A DNA stretch of 64,000 nucleotides from a bacterium (lineage in GTDB: Bacteria; Acidobacteriota; Thermoanaerobaculia; Multivoradales; JAHEKO01): positions 31,300 through 95,299 of the forward strand of contig JAAENP010000200.1 of the NCBI GenBank assembly GCA_024224155.1. Reading direction: 5' to 3'. Below are positions 23,933 through 32,308 of this stretch, in pieces. The notes beneath the pieces were generated by a model. It searched no databases and was not told where the DNA came from. It worked only from the letters and a program-made list of their open reading frames with translations. How positions within the stretch are numbered: position 1 is the stretch's first letter; each line of letters opens with the position of its first letter. The translations under genes and the position numbers were made by a program.

Positions 23933-25065
23933 GACTTCGGCTGGTCCAGGTCGATATGGCCGGCGGTGCGCAGGCTCCGGAAGACGAGGAGAGCGTTGAT
24001 CGAAGGCATGGGGCTGATTTTGAGAATGGTCTGGATGTCGTAGGTGCCGTTGACGCGGCTGAGTATGAAGCCCTCGTGCGGGGTGATCTCGAGCTGCGCC
24101 AGCTCTTCCATTGCGCGTTTGAGCCGAGGCACCGAGCCCGGATGCAAGCCCTCACCCTCGAGTCGCTCCTCGATCTCGGCTTCGACGACGGCGGTGCGCG
24201 TCCTGATCTTCTCGTTGTGTGGATCCAGATTGAGAGCCGCACGAAAGTGTCCGATGGCCTGTTCGTATTCGTTCTTCTCGAGCAGGCTCTCGGCCTTGCT
24301 CAGCAGGCCGCCGCTGTCGCGCTCGGCCTCACCGTTCGCGGCAGCGACGTCCTGTGCCGTCACCATGCGAGGTCGGATCAGCTTGAGCTTGCCCGCGTTG
24401 ACCTGACCCGCCAAAGACCGATAGACCTGAAACTCGCTGGCGTGCGCGTGGAGAGTGATCTCTTCCACGGTGCGCTCGTCGTCAACGAGGGCCAGGACCC
24501 TTTCTGCGACGGCGTCGCCTTCTTCGGCTTCGAGTGCTCCGGTCGCCACCGCGACGCAGTCCTTGGACGGGATTGATTCCCGCAGCTTCTGCCACTCATC
24601 GGCCCGTCGCGAGCCCTCGAGGGCGAGCGCATTGACGTTGAGCTTGAGCGGGATGATCGAGGCCTCGTCCAGGTCCTCGTCGATAAACCGGAAGTCGCCA
24701 CTCGGCCAGGTGAAGATCTCGTAGACGCTCTCTTCGAGTTTGAGGCGCAGCATCGCGTCGAGCTGGCTCTTTTGGATTGCCCCGATCGTGACCAGGATCT
24801 TCCCCAGGAGCATTTTGTTGTCGTCCTGCATCCGTATGGCTTCGGCCAGCGTGACTTCGTCGATGAGACCGTGACTGACCAGGAAGTGACCCAGGTACTC
24901 CTTGGGGTCGGTCGACGCGGTCATGACGACCTCGCCGCGCATGAAGATGATGCGTTTCTCGACCAGGCCGTTGCCGAGCACGAGCACGCCGGTCTTGGCG
25001 GTGTGTCCGAGCCACTGGAGCACCTCGGAGAGCTCCATGGTTTGCAAGTTGCCTGTGATACTCAT
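23929..25065 (-). CDS. PATAN/DUF4388 domain protein with TPR-like segment
   Basis: 378 residues. The N-terminus MSITGNLQTMELSEVLQWLG with AKTGVLVLGNG and the EKRIIFMRGEVV strand is the PATAN (DUF4388) pattern seen in cytosolic signalling proteins of Acidobacteria, Myxobacteria and Cyanobacteria. A middle region (about 170-240) has winged-helix-like character (RTVEEITLHAHASEF). One TPR-like repeat (about 255-285, EQAIGHFRAALNLDPHN) follows. The last part LSRVNGTYDIQTILKISP is a common PilZ-neighbour/DUF4388 C-terminal motif. Likely a regulatory adaptor; the target is unknown. A perfect TATAAT lies 15 nt upstream. Confidence 0.7.
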   Translation of the reverse strand: MSITGNLQTMELSEVLQWLGHTAKTGVLVLGNGLVEKRIIFMRGEVVMTASTDPKEYLGHFLVSHGLIDEVTLAEAIRMQDDNKMLLGKILVTIGAIQKSQLDAMLRLKLEESVYEIFTWPSGDFRFIDEDLDEASIIPLKLNVNALALEGSRRADEWQKLRESIPSKDCVAVATGALEAEEGDAVAERVLALVDDERTVEEITLHAHASEFQVYRSLAGQVNAGKLKLIRPRMVTAQDVAAANGEAERDSGGLLSKAESLLEKNEYEQAIGHFRAALNLDPHNEKIRTRTAVVEAEIEERLEGEGLHPGSVPRLKRAMEELAQLEITPHEGFILSRVNGTYDIQTILKISPMPSINALLVFRSLRTAGHIDLDQPKS

Positions 25066-25080
25066 CGAAGACTCGAGGTG

Positions 25081-25086
25081 ATTATA
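25081..25086 (-). promoter_or_regulatory. Candidate -10 (TATAAT) for the PATAN protein gene
   Basis: On the minus strand a perfect TATAAT ends 15 nt before ATG 25065, so the leader would be about 8 nt and has no Shine-Dalgarno. In the same gap, GCCGAT (25115-25120) and ATCGG (25124-25128) form a small hairpin that might terminate glpX, which has its stop at 25150, but there is no T run. Confidence 0.5.
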
Positions 25087-25149
25087 GGCGGGTTGGTTGC
25101 GCGCGCGGCGTGGCGCCGATCACATCGGGGCGCAGCCCGACCGAAGTCG

Positions 25150-26139
25150 CTACTTGAACAGTACGGGGGTGTCCGTGCCGTCGCGGCTGATCGAATCGAC
25201 GAAGCGGATGATCTTGCGATTGAGTGACATGAAAAGTGTTGACGAACGGTGGCCACCTCCGAAGAAGCGTACTCCCTTGAGCAGCTGCCCGTCGGTTACG
25301 CCGGTGCAGCAGAACAGAAGCTGGTTGCCGGGAGCCAGATCTCGGCGACGGTAGAGGCGGTTCACGTTATCGATTTCCAGGTCGACGAGGCGCTGCTTCT
25401 GTTCGTCGTTGAGTGGCGTGAGGCGGGCGTGTATCTCGCCTCCGAGGCAGCGCATCGCGGCCGCGGTGATCACTCCCTCGGGCGCGCCGCCTGTACCCAT
25501 GACCGCATGCACGCCGGTGCCGCGGATCGCCGCCGCGATGCCGGCCGATAGGTCGCCGTCCTGGATGAGCAGAATCCGCGCACCGGCATCGCGAATGTCT
25601 CGAATCAGTTCTTCGTGACGCTCCCGTTCGAGAACCACGATGGTGAGGTCCGAGACCTCTCGTCGGAAGGCCTCCGAGATATTGCGCAAATTCTCGGCCA
25701 CCGGAGCGTCGAGGTGGATGGCCGCCTTGCGGGCGGTCGGACCGACCACGATCTTCTCCATGTAGATGTCCGGCGCATGCAGCAGCCCGCCCTTCTCGGA
25801 AGCGGCCAGGACGGCGATGGCGCCGTCCACGCCGGTAGCGCAGAGATTGGTGCCTTCGAGCGGGTCGACGGCGATGTCGATCTCGAGCCCGTCATCCTGA
25901 CCTACGAAGCCCCCCAGCTCCTCGCCGATGTAAAGCATGGGCGCCTTGTCGCGCTCGCCTTCGCCGATGACGATGCGGCCGCGCATCGGGAGCTGACCGA
26001 GCTCGTGGCGCATGGCCTCGACGGCGACCTGATCGGAGCGCTTGCTGTCGCCGTAGCCCACGGTGTGGGCCGCCGCTACCGCGGCGGCCTCACAGACTCG
26101 AATGAAGCCCTGCTCGAGGGATCGGTTGTTACTCATCAT
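25150..26139 (-). CDS. glpX: Class II fructose-1,6-bisphosphatase
   Basis: 329 residues, the usual GlpX size. GEGERDKAPMLYIGEELG holds the metal-binding Glu residues and AVDPLEGTN is the Asp/Glu signature of the Li-sensitive phosphatase fold. TGGAPEGVITAAAMRCLGG is the conserved GlpX C-terminal motif. It makes fructose-6-phosphate in gluconeogenesis, and some members also act on sedoheptulose bisphosphate. The start ATGATG at 26139 overlaps the stop of the acyl-CoA dehydrogenase (ATGA), so the two are coupled although their pathways differ. Confidence 0.93.
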   Translation of the reverse strand: MMSNNRSLEQGFIRVCEAAAVAAAHTVGYGDSKRSDQVAVEAMRHELGQLPMRGRIVIGEGERDKAPMLYIGEELGGFVGQDDGLEIDIAVDPLEGTNLCATGVDGAIAVLAASEKGGLLHAPDIYMEKIVVGPTARKAAIHLDAPVAENLRNISEAFRREVSDLTIVVLERERHEELIRDIRDAGARILLIQDGDLSAGIAAAIRGTGVHAVMGTGGAPEGVITAAAMRCLGGEIHARLTPLNDEQKQRLVDLEIDNVNRLYRRRDLAPGNQLLFCCTGVTDGQLLKGVRFFGGGHRSSTLFMSLNRKIIRFVDSISRDGTDTPVLFK

Positions 26140-27350
26140 TCGGCGGCCACGGAAGCGGGGCGAAGCTCGGGCGCCTCCGGCGGGTTGAAGGCTGGAATGC
26201 CGGTGATCGCTTGGCCGATGACCAGGCCGTGAATGTCGTGAGTGCCTTCGTAGGTGTATACCGACTCGATATTGAGCATGTGCCGGATGACCGGGTAGTC
26301 GTCGACGATTCCGTTGGCTCCGAGGATCTCTCGCGCCAGCTTCGCGCACTCACGGGCGACCCACACGTTGTTGCGTTTACCCAGCGAGACATGCCGGTGC
26401 TTGAGTCGGCCGCTGTCTTTCATCCGGCCGAGCTGAAGCACGAGATGCTGCCCCTTGGTGATCTCGCTCAGCATCCAGACCAGCTTTTCCTGAACCAGCT
26501 GATGGCAAGCGATCGGCTGCCCGCCGAACTGCTTTCGCTCCTTCGCATACTCAAGGGCGGTGCTGTAGCAGTCCATGGCCGCACCGAGGGCGCCCCAGGC
26601 AATGCCGTGGCGGGCCTCGTTGAGGCACATGAGCGCGTTCTTGAGGCCCTCGGTCTTGGGCAGGATGTTATCGACCGGGATCCGGCAATCCTGAAACCCC
26701 AGCTCGGAAGTGACCGAAGCTCGGAGCGAGAACTTGCCGTGCTGGTCTGTGGCGGTGAATCCAGGAGTGCCTTTTTCGACCAGGAAACCGCGAATGCCGT
26801 CGTCGGTCTTGGCCCAGACAATCGCGACGTCGGCTATGGATCCGTTGGTTATCCACTGCTTGGCGCCGTTCAGCACCCACTCGTTGCTCGCCTTCTGGGC
26901 GGTGGTCCGCATTCCGCCCGGGTTGGAACCGAAGTCCGGCTCGGTCAGCCCGAAGCAGCCGATGGCCTCGCCCGAGGCCATCTTCGGGATCCAGCGATCA
27001 CGCTGCTCCTTGGATCCGAACGTGTAGATGGGGTACATGCACAGGGCACCCTGGACCGAGACGAAGCTGCGCAGCCCGGAATCGCCACGCTCGAGCTCTT
27101 GCATGATGAGCCCGTAGGCAACGTTGTTGAGGCCCGGGAGGTCATACTCCGAAATGGTCGCACCGAGCAGGCCCAATTCGGCGATCTCGGGCAAGAGCTC
27201 GATCGGGAAGCGAGCCTCGCGATGGCATTCCTCAATGATCGGTATCACGCGGTCGTCGACAAAAGAGCGGACCGACTCACGAGTCAGACGCTCTTCTTCG
27301 GACAGCAGAGAATCGAAATCCAGATAATCAACGCCTTGAAAGCGGCTCAA
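26136..27350 (-). CDS. gcdH: Acyl-CoA dehydrogenase, glutaryl-CoA dehydrogenase type
   Basis: 404 residues from a TTG that has GGAGG 7 nt upstream, which decides the start; no ATG fits. FAD-binding segments CFGLTEPDFGSNPGGM and WITNGSIADVAIVWAK are typical of acyl-CoA dehydrogenases. The end NGIVDDYPVIRHMLNIESVY followed by TYEGTHDIH contains the catalytic Glu and matches glutaryl-CoA dehydrogenases more than butyryl-type enzymes. GCDH converts glutaryl-CoA to crotonyl-CoA in lysine and aromatic catabolism. Adjacent genes do not confirm the substrate. Confidence 0.8.
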   Translation of the reverse strand: MSRFQGVDYLDFDSLLSEEERLTRESVRSFVDDRVIPIIEECHREARFPIELLPEIAELGLLGATISEYDLPGLNNVAYGLIMQELERGDSGLRSFVSVQGALCMYPIYTFGSKEQRDRWIPKMASGEAIGCFGLTEPDFGSNPGGMRTTAQKASNEWVLNGAKQWITNGSIADVAIVWAKTDDGIRGFLVEKGTPGFTATDQHGKFSLRASVTSELGFQDCRIPVDNILPKTEGLKNALMCLNEARHGIAWGALGAAMDCYSTALEYAKERKQFGGQPIACHQLVQEKLVWMLSEITKGQHLVLQLGRMKDSGRLKHRHVSLGKRNNVWVARECAKLAREILGANGIVDDYPVIRHMLNIESVYTYEGTHDIHGLVIGQAITGIPAFNPPEAPELRPASVAAE

Positions 27351-27438
27351 TATAGAACCTCCATGGCCGGACGAGGGGCTTGTCCGGTGGTCCTGTCGTG
27401 ATTGTCGCCCGACGGTTCGGACACGACGCCCAGCGGCG

Positions 27439-27447
27439 AGGATAGCA
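27439..27447 (-). promoter_or_regulatory. Candidate extended -10 (TGCTATCCT) for the acyl-CoA dehydrogenase-glpX operon
   Basis: On the minus strand CGTGCTATCCTC is identical over 12 nt to the sequence upstream of the ABC-F gene. Here it lies about 88 nt before the TTG start, leaving room for the leader that carries the strong GGAGG. Confidence 0.45.
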
Positions 27448-27458
27448 CGTAACTGCGG

Positions 27459-27464
27459 TATCAT
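27459..27464 (+). promoter_or_regulatory. Candidate -10 (TATCAT) for the 89-residue protein gene
   Basis: TATCAT ends 8 nt before ATG 27473 with no Shine-Dalgarno in between, consistent with a leaderless transcript. It is divergent from the promoter at 27439-27447. Confidence 0.4.
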
Positions 27465-27472
27465 TCGCGGCT

Positions 27473-27742
27473 ATGGGATCGTTTCCAGGAGGCAGCGCTT
27501 GGGCGATGGTCCGAGACGTCGGCGATGGATACATCCTGGTCAACGAGCGCACCTTCGCTCGAATGAGCTCTCCGGATCTGGACAGGATCGGCTTCGAGAT
27601 GGACCGCAGGCTGCGCGAGGTCCGGGGGTCACAGCCCGACCAGACCGACGTCAAGGCGCTCCAGTTGCGCAATAGAAAGCTGCAGAGGCTCACGAGCGCG
27701 AAGTCGATGTTGCAGGCGTTTCGGCGTAAGCGGAGGAAATAG
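27473..27742 (+). CDS. Small basic hypothetical protein
   Basis: 89 residues, cytosolic by sequence, ending in a very basic tail (FRRKRRK). The first 40 residues could form a small beta-rich unit (MVRDVGDGYILVNERTF) and the rest is helical. It is not a family I recognise. It stands alone between divergent and same-strand neighbours, with a candidate -10 just upstream. The C-terminal basic helix could bind nucleic acid, but that is only a guess. Confidence 0.5.
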   Translation: MGSFPGGSAWAMVRDVGDGYILVNERTFARMSSPDLDRIGFEMDRRLREVRGSQPDQTDVKALQLRNRKLQRLTSAKSMLQAFRRKRRK

Positions 27743-27959
27743 CTGGAAAGCCGCTTGGGCCTGAAGCTGCATCGCCTCGCTCGTCCCGGAACTGCCTTGA
27801 GAGGGGGTCGTTAGCCTGTCGGGTCTCGTCGGGGCGATCGTCCCTTTCGGTCTGGCCGTTGTCGCGGCCGTTTATTTCGACCGGCGAACGGCTCGTTCCG
27901 GGCTGTCTCCCCCCGCTTTCGGGGCTCCAGATCGCGCGAGTCAGCCGGCCGGAGTCCTG

Positions 27960-28685
27960 TTGGGCTGGACACCGCGCCGGCTCGCCGCCACCGCGCTTCT
28001 CGGCATCGTCTTCTGGATTGGAATCTTCCTGCCGTTGACCTCGCTCGGCGGGCCCGAGCCCGATTTGTCCACTCTCAACCGAGCCCAGCTCTTCTTGCTG
28101 CACGCGATCTTCGTGCTGACGCTTGGCGGGTGGTACCTACTCGGCTATGCGGGCGGGCCGAGATCGAAGCGCTCTGGTTTCGGTCGGCAGCTCGGGCTCA
28201 GCTCTCCGGCGATCTGGAAGGATCTGGGGATCGGCCTGGCCGCCGGGGTCGGCGCCTGGGTCATGGTGCTGCTCGTTCTGATCACTCTGGGAGCACTGAT
28301 CTGGGTTCTGGGCGGTGAGGACGTCCTGCCTCGGGAGCCGCCGGCACTGGTGCCCTGGATCGCCGCGCTGCCAATCGGTCTGAGACTGGCGCTCAGCGCT
28401 TCGGCGGGGCTGGTCGAGGAGGCCTTCTTCCGCGGCCTGCTCCAGCCTCGGGCCGGCGTCGCTTTTTCGACCGTTTTGTTCGTGATGGCCCACGTCGGCT
28501 ACGGCCAGCCGCTCATGCTGGTAGGAGTGACGCTGCTCTCGCTGGCGTTCGCGGCTCTGGTGCGCTGGCGTCAGAACGTTTGGTCTGCGGTGGTGGCGCA
28601 CGCCGTGTTCGACGCGCTTCAGCTCACGGTGGTGATTCCCAAGGCGCTGGAGCTCCTGCAGGGAGCGAACGGCGGACCGGTTTGA
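27960..28685 (+). CDS. CPBP-family intramembrane metalloprotease
   Basis: 241 residues from TTG 27960, with about six hydrophobic helices. LVEEAFFRGLLQ holds the EExxxR motif and VLFVMAHVGYGQ the FxxxH motif of the CPBP (Abi/Rce1-like) family. A later VVAHAVFDALQL supplies the HxxxD/N motif. Such proteases act on membrane or prenylated substrates; the target is unknown. In-frame coding-like sequence with a possible extra helix (SGLVGAIVPFGLAVVAAVYF) continues upstream to a TGA at 27798. It has no ATG, GTG or TTG, but CTG 27816 follows GAGAGGGGG and could be the true start. Confidence 0.75.
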   Translation: MGWTPRRLAATALLGIVFWIGIFLPLTSLGGPEPDLSTLNRAQLFLLHAIFVLTLGGWYLLGYAGGPRSKRSGFGRQLGLSSPAIWKDLGIGLAAGVGAWVMVLLVLITLGALIWVLGGEDVLPREPPALVPWIAALPIGLRLALSASAGLVEEAFFRGLLQPRAGVAFSTVLFVMAHVGYGQPLMLVGVTLLSLAFAALVRWRQNVWSAVVAHAVFDALQLTVVIPKALELLQGANGGPV

Positions 28686-28690
28686 CGGGC

Positions 28691-28699
28691 TGCTAGACT
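28691..28699 (+). promoter_or_regulatory. Candidate extended -10 (TGCTAGACT) for the anti-sigma pair
   Basis: TGC plus TAGACT lies 12 nt before ATG 28712, giving a leader of roughly 5 nt and no Shine-Dalgarno. It matches the TGCTAnnnT pattern found at several other genes here. Confidence 0.4.
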
Positions 28700-28711
28700 G
28701 ATCCTCTGCAC

Positions 28712-29158
28712 ATGGCACTGCAAGTCGAGCTTTCCATTCAGAGCAGAGTCGAGAACCTGGAGTTGGTTCAGATGGTCCTCGAGGAGACCATGGTCCACCT
28801 AGATGTCGAAGGCCGGGTTTCCTACGAAGTCGGCATGGCGGTTCGAGAGGCCGTTGCCAACGCCATCGAGCACGGTAATCGCTCGGCACCCGAGAAGAAG
28901 GTGCAGGTGGCCCTGGATCTCCTGCCTGGCGAGTTGGTGATCAAGGTGCGCGACGAGGGCGACGGATTCGATCCGGACGGAGTCTCGGACCCGCGTGCGC
29001 CGGTCAACCTGCTTCGGCCCGGTGGCCGCGGTATCCTTTTTATGAAGGAATTTATGGACGAGATCGACTACACTTTTGGTTTGAATGGCGGAACCGAGGT
29101 GACGCTGCGCAAGCAGGTTCGCGGTGCTGCCGGTTCGACTGACGAGGAGGAAGTATGA
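28712..29158 (+). CDS. RsbW-like anti-sigma factor / serine kinase
   Basis: 148 residues with a GHKL ATPase fold. The N box is REAVANAIEHGN, the G1 box is VRDEGDGFDP and the G2 box is GGRGILFMKEFMDEIDY. These are the features of HATPase_c_2 anti-sigma kinases such as RsbW and SpoIIAB. Such kinases bind a sigma factor and phosphorylate an STAS antagonist. The next gene is that antagonist, overlapping by 4 nt (ATGA). No sigma factor gene is nearby, so the pair may act on a distant sigma factor or another partner. Confidence 0.85.
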   Translation: MALQVELSIQSRVENLELVQMVLEETMVHLDVEGRVSYEVGMAVREAVANAIEHGNRSAPEKKVQVALDLLPGELVIKVRDEGDGFDPDGVSDPRAPVNLLRPGGRGILFMKEFMDEIDYTFGLNGGTEVTLRKQVRGAAGSTDEEEV

Positions 29159-29490
29159 AAGTAAGCGTTCGTCACAACGGTGGAGTGACGATTCTGGAGC
29201 CCAAGGGCAAGATCACCATCGGCACTGGCGACATCGCGCTCCGCGATGCGGTGATCGAGGCGCTCGAGGCGGGCTCATCGAACATTTTGCTGGACCTGAA
29301 CAGTGTTTCGACGATCGATTCTTCGGGAATCGGTGAGATGGTGTCGGCCTACACGACCGTGACCAATCGAGGCGGTGGCTTGGCGTTGCTCAATCTGCCG
29401 CCCAAGGTCGCCGACATTCTGCAGATCACCCAGTTGATCACCGTCTTCAACGTCTTCGACAACGAAGACGAGGCCGTCGCGTCGTTCTAG
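29155..29490 (+). CDS. STAS-domain anti-sigma factor antagonist (RsbV-like)
   Basis: 111 residues, the length of a single STAS domain. The loop VSTIDSSGIGEM holds the usual phosphorylatable serine (Ser56 or Ser57). FDNEDEAVASF at the end is typical of SpoIIAA/RsbV antagonists. When unphosphorylated such proteins bind the anti-sigma factor and free its sigma. It is coupled to the upstream kinase gene by an ATGA overlap, which strongly supports a partner-switching module. Confidence 0.88.
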   Translation: MKVSVRHNGGVTILEPKGKITIGTGDIALRDAVIEALEAGSSNILLDLNSVSTIDSSGIGEMVSAYTTVTNRGGGLALLNLPPKVADILQITQLITVFNVFDNEDEAVASF

Positions 29491-29499
29491 GCGCTTGAG

Positions 29500-31074
29500 T
29501 CAGTCGTCCTCGAGGGCGCATCCCTCGGGGCCTGCGCCCCAGCTCAAGTCGGGCACGCCGTAGAGCTCACCGCTCGGGTAGTTGCGGTAGCCCTCGAGCG
29601 AGCAAGGCATGATCGCGACGTTGGCCTTCAACAGGAGGCTGATGTAGGGGAGGTCCTCGAGCAGGATCTCCTGGGCCTTCAGATAGTGCGGCCGGCGAAC
29701 CTCCGGTTCCGCGAAGCCGGCTCCCAATTCGACCAATCGGTCGAATTCACGGCTGCGGTAGCGCCCGCGGTTGGCGCCCGCGGGAGGGATCCGCGCCGAG
29801 TGCAAGATCAGGCTGTAAATGTCGGGATCGGAAATGCCGGTCCAGGCAAGACTGAACATCTGAAAATTGCCTTGCTTGACGTCGTTGTAGAAGGTGGCGA
29901 ATTCGAACGACCGGATCCGCACCTCGATTCCGACCTGGGCCAGCATCGATTGAATGATCTGAGCTTGCAGAACGGCGGTCTCCTCCGTCGAGGTCTTGTA
30001 GGTCAGAGCGAAACGACTCCTGGGCCCGATGCCATCGGGATCCGGGAAACCCGCCCGATCCAGGAGCCGGGAGGCCTCTGCCGGGTCGTAGGGGATCACG
30101 GGCAGGTTCTCGTTGTGGGCCCAGTGCCCGGGGCGGATGGCGGTTTCGGTCAAGACACCGAGACCGCGGTATAGAGTCTCGAGGATCTTGGCGCGATCGA
30201 TGGCGCGGGCGAGAGCCTGGCGTACGTCCCGATCGCGCAGCACCGGATCCTCGAGGTTGAGCCCCAGATACTGATAGGTCGAGCCGGGATCTATCCGCAC
30301 GTGGTAGTCCGGGTCGTTGACAAAGCTGTCGACCACGTCCTGCGAAAGCCCGTTGATGATCAAATGCACCGAGCCCTTCTTGATTTCCAACGCGCGCACG
30401 GTCGCGTCGGGAACCTCGCGCAGGACCACCCGGCGAATCTTGGGCTGGGAGCCCCAGTAGCTCTCGAAGGCCTCGAACGTGAAGCGATCGGGGAAGCGCT
30501 CGATCAGTCGGTACGGTCCGGATCCGACGGGGTTCCGGTTCACGTCTTCGGGGAGGGAGCCCGCGGGCAGGATGCCGACGAAGCAGGTGACGTTGCCCAA
30601 CAGCGCTCCCCATGGTTCCGAGAGCAGGAAATCGACCGTCAAGTCGTCTATGGTCTCGACCCGCTCCAGCTGCGGGAAGCTGCCACGCTTGGGCGACACG
30701 ACGATACCTTCGACCATCGAGTTGAAGGTCCAGGCGACGTCGTTCGAGGAAAGTTCTCGGCCGTCGTGAAAGCGCACGCCCGGCCTGAGGTGAAAGCGAT
30801 ATCGTGTCCCTTGGTCGAGAATTTCCCATGACTCGGCCAACTCGGGAATGAAGTTGCCGTTGACGTCCTTGGTCACAAGCCCGTTGAGCATGAGCTCGTA
30901 TGCCCGTCCGGAGGCCTGGTCGCTGCCGAGCCGGGGATCGAGATGGATCGGGGCATTCTCGAGCGCGATGACGAGCTCGCTGAGCTCACTCGTCACTTCG
31001 CCGCCGCCGCAACCCGTGATGACCGGGAGCAACGAGGCTACGAGCGCGATTGGATGCGAGCGATTTCGCGGCAA
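29500..31074 (-). CDS. Oligopeptide/dipeptide ABC transporter substrate-binding lipoprotein
   Basis: 524 residues from TTG 31074. A basic N-terminus and hydrophobic core end in the lipobox VITGC, so it is probably a lipoprotein. The body is SBP family 5: PIHLDPRLGSDQASGR, LAESWEILDQGTRYRFHLRP, VRFHDGRELSSNDVAWTF and RQALARAIDRAKIL are all typical of OppA/DppA. No permease or ATPase genes are adjacent. The alternative ATG at 31152 would add 26 Arg-rich residues ahead of the signal and sits upstream of a candidate -10 (31143-31151), so the TTG is preferred. Confidence 0.85.
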   Translation of the reverse strand: MPRNRSHPIALVASLLPVITGCGGGEVTSELSELVIALENAPIHLDPRLGSDQASGRAYELMLNGLVTKDVNGNFIPELAESWEILDQGTRYRFHLRPGVRFHDGRELSSNDVAWTFNSMVEGIVVSPKRGSFPQLERVETIDDLTVDFLLSEPWGALLGNVTCFVGILPAGSLPEDVNRNPVGSGPYRLIERFPDRFTFEAFESYWGSQPKIRRVVLREVPDATVRALEIKKGSVHLIINGLSQDVVDSFVNDPDYHVRIDPGSTYQYLGLNLEDPVLRDRDVRQALARAIDRAKILETLYRGLGVLTETAIRPGHWAHNENLPVIPYDPAEASRLLDRAGFPDPDGIGPRSRFALTYKTSTEETAVLQAQIIQSMLAQVGIEVRIRSFEFATFYNDVKQGNFQMFSLAWTGISDPDIYSLILHSARIPPAGANRGRYRSREFDRLVELGAGFAEPEVRRPHYLKAQEILLEDLPYISLLLKANVAIMPCSLEGYRNYPSGELYGVPDLSWGAGPEGCALEDD

Positions 31075-31142
31075 GATGACGTTGGCAGCAGGCCGTGGCG
31101 CGATCCGGCGTGGGACGGATCCGCGTTGAGCAGCGCGGCGAG

Positions 31143-31151
31143 ATCGTAGCA
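31143..31151 (-). promoter_or_regulatory. Candidate extended -10 (TGCTACGAT) for the peptide-binding lipoprotein
   Basis: On the minus strand TGC plus TACGAT is the same 9-mer found at 34366-34374 and 40924-40932. It lies directly against, and overlaps by one base, the ATG of the divergent EnvC-like gene. Confidence 0.4.
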
Positions 31152-32308
31152 TGTCGAAGATGGTCGATCGACGGAGACAGGCGGCACTCCTGACGGCCGC
31201 TCTGGCCGCCCTGGCGATTGGCTGGGCCTCGATCGGAACGGCCGCGGCGCAGTCCGAAGGCGGGGTTTCGCGAGAGCGCGCGTTGGACGAGATTCGCGAG
31301 CGGGTCCGAGAGCTTCGCGACGAGTTGGCCGCGCTTGACGCCGTGGGCACCAGCGTCGAAGCGGAGCTCGAGCGCTTGCGGCTGGATCTCCAGCTCCAGC
31401 AGCAGATGGTGGCTGAGGCCACCGCTGAGAGAAGCCTGGCCGAAGACGCCCTCCGGTCATCGCAAGCTAGGCTCGAGGCGCTAGGGAGGGAGTTCGCCGA
31501 GATCAAGGCCCGGCTGGCCAGGCGCATCCTCGATCTGTACAAAGCGGCGCCGGCCGACTGGCTGCGCGGGTTCATTACGGTGCGGGCTCCGAGCGACTTT
31601 TTTCTCTACGTTCGGACGCTACGGTTTCTGGCGCGGCGCGACGCCCGACTGGTTCCGTTCTATCTCGAAAAGCGGGCCGAGCTGGAAGTCGAGCGTGAGC
31701 GTCTGGCGGAGCGCGAGCGCGAAGTGGTGGGCTCGGTTGCTCGGGAGCGTGACCGGCTCGCGGAGTTGGAAGCCGCGAGGCGCAGGCAGTCCCTGGTCGC
31801 CGAGGCCCTGGAGCGCGAGCGAGCCCGGGTCGAGCGCGAGGCCGATACGCTGGACGACAAGGAGCGCAAGCTCGCGCTCTTGATCGCCGTGTTCGCTGAT
31901 CGGAGCGCTCCGTCTCCCTCGGCAAGACCGATTCATGATTTTCGGGGAGCTCTGGATTGGCCAATGATCGGCGAGATCTCGATCCCGTTCGGTCCTCGAT
32001 ATGAGGCGCGCTATGGCACGCGAGTACCGCACAACGGTGTCCAGATTACACCCTCCGAAGGCGGGTTGGTGACCCCTGTGTTCCCCGGTGTGGTAATTTT
32101 TGCCGCTCCCTTTGAGGGCTTCGGGTTGACCGCGGTCGTACACCATCCGGATAGTGTGTTTTCCCTTTACGCAGGTCTCGAGGAGCTCAACGTGAGAAAA
32201 GACGATGTGGTAGCTTTGAGCCAGGTTTTGGGCCGAACCGGCTCGCCGTTGTACTTCGAGATACGAGTCGAGAACCGACCTGAAGATCCCATGGAGTGGC
32301 TGCGCTAG
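31151..32308 (+). CDS. EnvC-like murein hydrolase activator (degenerate LytM/M23)
   Basis: 385 residues. A signal peptide (core about 11-33, cleavage after AAA) is followed by long coiled coil (about 38-255) and a C-terminal LytM/M23 domain. The zinc ligands are mostly gone: HxxxD reads His294-x-x-x-Gln298, and the HxH-bearing YAHL motif reads YAGL (Gly342). The ending RTGSPLYFEIRVENRPEDPM matches EnvC (PSLYFEIR...P). EnvC does not cut murein but activates amidases at division sites. The S41-like gene follows with a 1-nt overlap, a pairing also seen in other bacteria. Confidence 0.8.
   Translation: MSKMVDRRRQAALLTAALAALAIGWASIGTAAAQSEGGVSRERALDEIRERVRELRDELAALDAVGTSVEAELERLRLDLQLQQQMVAEATAERSLAEDALRSSQARLEALGREFAEIKARLARRILDLYKAAPADWLRGFITVRAPSDFFLYVRTLRFLARRDARLVPFYLEKRAELEVERERLAEREREVVGSVARERDRLAELEAARRRQSLVAEALERERARVEREADTLDDKERKLALLIAVFADRSAPSPSARPIHDFRGALDWPMIGEISIPFGPRYEARYGTRVPHNGVQITPSEGGLVTPVFPGVVIFAAPFEGFGLTAVVHHPDSVFSLYAGLEELNVRKDDVVALSQVLGRTGSPLYFEIRVENRPEDPMEWLR

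Noticed and set aside
25112..25133. Small hairpin between the PATAN gene and glpX as a glpX terminator
   Set aside because: The stem is only 5 bp before a bulge and no T run follows on the minus strand.
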